From Conidiobolus incongruus B7586 (lineage: Eukaryota > Entomophthoromycota > Entomophthoromycetes > Entomophthorales > Conidiobolaceae), in NCBI GenBank assembly GCA_000697335.1, contig JNEM01006551.1, positions 1-12,383 on the forward strand: 12,383 nt of DNA, written 5' to 3'. A program made the translations under genes and the position numbers. Below the pieces are notes generated by a model. That model was not told the origin of the DNA. It searched no databases and saw nothing but the letters and a program-made list of their open reading frames with translations. This document shows positions 9,383 to 12,383 of the stretch, in pieces; the first letter of the stretch is position 1, and every line of letters starts with the position of its first letter.

Positions 9383-9392
9383 GATAATTATC
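9383..9392. promoter_or_regulatory. Paired GATA-type palindrome upstream of gene 3
   Basis: GATAATTATC is a perfect 10-bp palindrome, giving a GATAA core on both strands, 24 bp upstream of the gene 3 TATA-like element. Fungal GATA-factor sites often occur in pairs, so regulation by such a factor is possible. The AT-rich background makes chance quite plausible, and the site is not seen at the same place in genes 1 or 2. Confidence 0.3.
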
Positions 9393-9415
9393 CTAAAATT
9401 AGCAATCTAATTTAC

Positions 9416-9423
9416 TATAAATA
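9416..9423 (+). promoter_or_regulatory. TATA-like element of P450 gene 3
   Basis: TATAAATA lies 49 nt before the ATG at 9465. It is the same octamer, preceded by AC, as at 3197-3204 before gene 1. Confidence 0.6.
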
Positions 9424-9464
9424 CAACTCAGATCAGTGATCATCTTATCAATAAAAATTGCAAA

Positions 9465-11367
9465 ATGAGTGAAAATTTATCTCATTGTTTATTAGCTCTT
9501 ATTTCAGCTTATGCAGGTTACAAAATTTATAATACTTTGAAATGTCCTAAGGATATAGAATCTATAGCACCAATTTCCATTTTCACATTTTTTAATTTTG
9601 CATTCTCTCAAATGGGATTTGATAAAAAGGTTGAGGAATTCATTGGGCCTGCGTTGGATAAACATGGCATTATAAGAGTAAGTTATTAAAATTTTATTCA
9701 ACTATTGAATAGATTATATTATTTTTCCATTCATTTAGTTTTGGCAACCTTCTGGTTGGGGAGTTGTTATTGGAGATCCTGTATTATCTAAGAAAGTGTT
9801 TACTAATTCAGGTAAAACTCAATATCTAAAATCATAGATAGTCTGAGTGTTAATACTTGGAATTATAGATGTTTGTATCAAGAAGGAGGACAGTGCTATT
9901 ATCTCAAATCCCCACTCCGCTCTATTTTTTGGAAAAGAACAAATCGCTAATGTCAATGGAGAGGTAGAATATTTCTATCAACAATATTTCTTTTATTAAC
10001 AAAATCAAGGATTGGAAACGAATGAGAAAATTGATGAATCCTTTATTTCACCAAACTTGGTCCATTAATATGTTAGCATCCTGTACTAGGGAAGTAATTG
10101 ATTATTGGAGCCAAACTGATGGAAAATTAATCGATGTTCATGACATGATTCAAAAGTAATAACACCATTCAATGCAATTATGTAATTATTAAAAGAAGCT
10201 ATAGGATGACTTTGGATGTATTAGGACATTCCATTTTTAATATGGATTTCGAGGTAAATAACAGCATTTCATAATATCAATTTAACATTAATCATGTATC
10301 TTAGTCTGTTAAAGATTCCAACTCAAAATTATTCAATCGTTACCATTCCATCTCCCAGGAACTATTCGGCAACTTTATTTATTTATTTTTCCCAATTTTA
10401 GAAAAATTGCCCTTCATGAGAAGACCTAAATTCACTGAACAAGTCAATGAATATGATAACTTTGTTAAAGAAATGATTCAGAAGAGAAAGGAAGAATTAA
10501 AACTGAATCCCAACACTGAAAAGCAGGATTTATTGACTTTATTGATTCAATCTTCTCAGGAGGATGGTCAGAGTTTAATGGCCGATATTGAAGTCAAGGT
10601 AACTCATAGTATTGATTCTTTGGATGTTAAATTTTAATTTTGGTTCAAATAGGATAATTTGAAGGCTATGTTTATTGCTGGTCATGATACTACTTCCAAT
10701 ACATTGTCAGCCACTTTGTATTATTTGGCTAGATATCCTGTAAGAATATTCACTTAATGCGCTCAACCTAGCTAATCATTATTTAGGAGGTTCAAACTAA
10801 ACTTAGAGAAGAAATTTTGCAGGTTCTTGGCAATCCCACTCAATTAACCAACCCAACCTTAGATCAACTCAAACAGATGGAATATATCAATATGGTAATT
10901 AAAGAATCTATGCGTATTATGAATACAGCCAGTATTATTGAGCGCGAGACCAATGCTCCATTCCAATTGACGGATTCTATCTGCTTACCTCCCAAAACAT
11001 CTATCCTCTTAATGATGTGGCAAGTTCATAACAATTCCCAATATTATAAAAATCCTAGAGTTTTCGATCCAGAGAGATTTAGAGATCATCACAGTGTTGA
11101 GAGTAAACAGTGGCAACCTTTTATTACTGGACCAAGAGCTTGTAAGTTTTAATTTTAAATTATTGAATACTTTAATCTTACTTTATATGAATAGGTATTG
11201 GTATGACATTATCATTACTTGAACAACGTGTCAGTTTAGTGTTATTATTACAAAAATTTGTATTCAGTATTGACCCTAGTAACCCTGATTATCATCATTT
11301 AAGATTAACACCAGCTGGCGTAATTAAACCTAAAGACCTTAAACTTGACCTTATTCCTCGTATTTAA
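9465..11367 (+). CDS. Cytochrome P450 monooxygenase, gene 3 (nine exons, 494 aa)
   Basis: Third and most divergent open paralogue. Exons: 9465-9677, 9739-9811, 9869-9963, 10010-10155, 10205-10253, 10305-10598, 10653-10739, 10787-11141, 11195-11367. Introns are 46-61 nt, GT-AG. Only exon 1 differs in length from genes 1 and 2: it is four codons longer at the N terminus (MSENLSHC before the hydrophobic LLALISAYAGY anchor). Landmarks are: 'LKCPKDIESIAP' hinge; C-helix W129-K-R-M-R133; I-helix A299-G-H-D-T-T-S305; E359-S-M-R362; P414-E-R-F417; and heme loop FITGPRACIG with Cys438 as iron ligand, its codon again split by intron 8. Exon 2 starts FWQPSGWGVV where gene 1 has VFSAHGWTVV. The region between ExxR and PERF (MMWQVHNNSQYYKNPRV) differs clearly from the stretch identical in genes 1 and 2. 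The frame is intact throughout, so the gene is probably active. The substrate is unknown. Confidence 0.95.
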
Positions 11368-11771
11368 TGAAATAAATCTTTTTGATACCTTATAAGTTCA
11401 ATAACAGTAAGATATAACTGATTCTAATAATTTTCACAATTTTTTAAATTTCGCAACACGTTTAAATAAGCATTTCCATCTCTAAGTTACCCTTTAAATA
11501 ATTTCATTTGATATGATCATAAAATTTTTGGATAAACCTAATTTCACTGCTTATAGAATTTAAACTGATTGTGAGCACATTTATCAATATTTAATCATAG
11601 TCTTGATAAACTATCATTTGTAGCTCAAATACTTGGATATTATTCTATAATTATATTTAGTTCCAATCAATATAATATTTAATGTACTATTTTTATTCTT
11701 AGTTCAAAATAAATAATTCTACGTTTTTGTATTTAAATGATAAAAAAGTCCAAACCTGGTTAATAAGATTT
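11368..11771. other. 3' flank of gene 3, no gene seen
   Basis: AT-rich sequence of about 400 nt. AATAAA occurs only 4 nt after the gene 3 stop (11371-11376) and again at 11708-11713. Neither has the TGAATTGTTT context seen after genes 1 and 2, so the real poly(A) signal is unclear. A weak exon-3-like patch may precede the exon-4 relic at about 11720-11745, but it is not strong enough to call. Confidence 0.5.
11371..11376 (+). terminator. Possible poly(A) signal of gene 3
   Basis: AATAAA begins 4 nt after the stop codon, which is unusually close. It would require cleavage shortly after the coding region. The alternative hexamer at 11708-11713 would give a longer 3' UTR of about 340 nt. Confidence 0.25.
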
Positions 11772-11850
11772 AAGGATTGGGATAAGGGTAGAAAAGTTAG
11801 AACGATATGAATCCTAGGTGGATTCAGGCTTTCCTTAGTCTTGGATATTA
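11772..11850 (+). pseudogene. Relic of P450 exon 4
   Basis: Starting at AAG|GATTGG (11772-11780), the sequence follows the intron 3/exon 4 junction of gene 3. It continues as GGTAGAAAA and then ATATGAATCCT, matching the codons for DWKRMRK and MNP, and ends with TCTTGGATATTAA, matching the part coding TWSIN. There are several insertions and a broken frame, and nothing recognisable continues past about 11850. The AAG acceptor and following GATTGG are shared specifically with gene 3. This is best read as the last scrap of a fifth array member, or a partial duplicate of gene 3. The short length in AT-rich DNA keeps confidence moderate. Confidence 0.55.
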
Positions 11851-12383
11851 AATAACGTTTTTATTTAAGGACCAATAATATCTGGCTTAAAATATAAATA
11901 ATATAAAAAATAATAACTTAATTAATAAGTTTAATATATTTAGAAACTTCTCTTAATAATTTTGCAATATAAAATTCAAATTATATAAAAATATTTTAAT
12001 TTCTAAATCTTATAAAAATAAATATAAAAAGAAGTATCATCAAAGCTATTTTTGGTAATATTAACACTTTTTATAATTATTAATATTAATTAGTTCAATT
12101 TCCTTAATGATAATAAAATATTTTGAAAATTAATAATAAATAATAAAAATATAAATATAATATATCAATAATCAATTATTATTCAGTTTTATTCCATATA
12201 TATATATAAATTCATAATTACTTAAAAAATAAAAAAAATAATAAAATCATATTATAATAATAGTATATAATTAGCTATAATTTAAAATAGTTTTATAATA
12301 AAATATATTTGATCTAAAATATTAATATTTAATCATAAGTTTTTTATGATAAAATGATAAAAACAAAATAATACTAATTATTT
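11851..12383. other. AT-rich right flank, no gene seen
   Basis: Extremely A/T-rich tail with homopolymer and TA-rich runs, including a TA run at 12195-12209. No reading frame, RNA gene or P450 exon similarity was recognised on either strand. Confidence 0.6.

Larger units (their letters stand above)
8344..9464. other. Spacer between P450 genes 2 and 3
   Basis: About 1.1 kb of AT-rich DNA. It holds the presumed gene 2 poly(A) signal (8375-8380), the shared 3' block (8460-8478), an ATA trinucleotide tract (8487-8512), and at the right end a GATA-type palindrome (9383-9392) and the gene 3 TATA-like element (9416-9423). No coding or RNA gene was recognised. Confidence 0.6.

Noticed and set aside
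9504-9701. Minus-strand open frame opposite gene 3 exon 1
   Set aside because: It is a shadow frame of a well-supported exon.
3252-11367. Biosynthetic gene cluster with P450 tailoring enzymes
   Set aside because: No synthase, terpene cyclase, transporter, reductase or regulator is visible. Only P450 paralogues are present.

Overview
The window is very AT-rich eukaryotic nuclear DNA, and every recognisable gene in it lies on the + strand. It holds a tandem array of one cytochrome P450 subfamily: a decayed copy on the left (about 275-1745), three copies with open frames (3252-5153, 6435-8343, 9465-11367), and a short relic of one exon on the right (about 11772-11850). The introns are tiny (46-62 nt, GT-AG) and the coding bias is towards A/T. 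The protein style (a short N-terminal anchor, then 'CPxELxxIP', 'NVNGExWKRMRK', 'LTLDVLGH', 'AGHDTTSNTL') suggests an AT-rich early-diverging fungus such as an entomophthoroid/Conidiobolus-like or Glomeromycotina-like lineage. That placement is inference from recollection of such P450s and was not tested by a search.

All three open genes have nine exons and eight introns at exactly equivalent positions, in phases 0,1,0,2,0,0,0,1. Genes 1 and 2 have identical exon lengths throughout (201, 73, 95, 146, 49, 294, 87, 355, 173 nt; 490 residues). Gene 3 differs only in exon 1, which is 12 nt longer (494 residues). Each encodes a full class II-type P450: N-terminal hydrophobic anchor, C-helix WxxxR/K, I-helix AGHDTTS, K-helix ExxR, PERF, and the heme-cysteine loop FxxGPRxCxG. 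Each gene has a TATA-like element 49-59 nt before its ATG and an AATAAA after its stop, so each looks like an independent transcription unit.

Layout: 1-274 AT-rich flank; 275-1745 unprocessed P450 pseudogene; 1746-3251 spacer with an (AT)20 microsatellite; 3252-5153 gene 1; 5154-6434 spacer; 6435-8343 gene 2; 8344-9464 spacer with an ATA trinucleotide tract; 9465-11367 gene 3; 11368-12383 AT-rich tail containing an exon-4 relic.

No redox partner, synthase, transporter or regulator is visible, so nothing here identifies the substrate or a biosynthetic cluster. The array looks like birth-and-death evolution of a paralogue family. The sharpest signal is an 80-bp stretch of perfect identity between genes 1 and 2 inside otherwise diverged exons, which looks like a recent short gene-conversion tract. 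I did not find an undescribed system beyond this.
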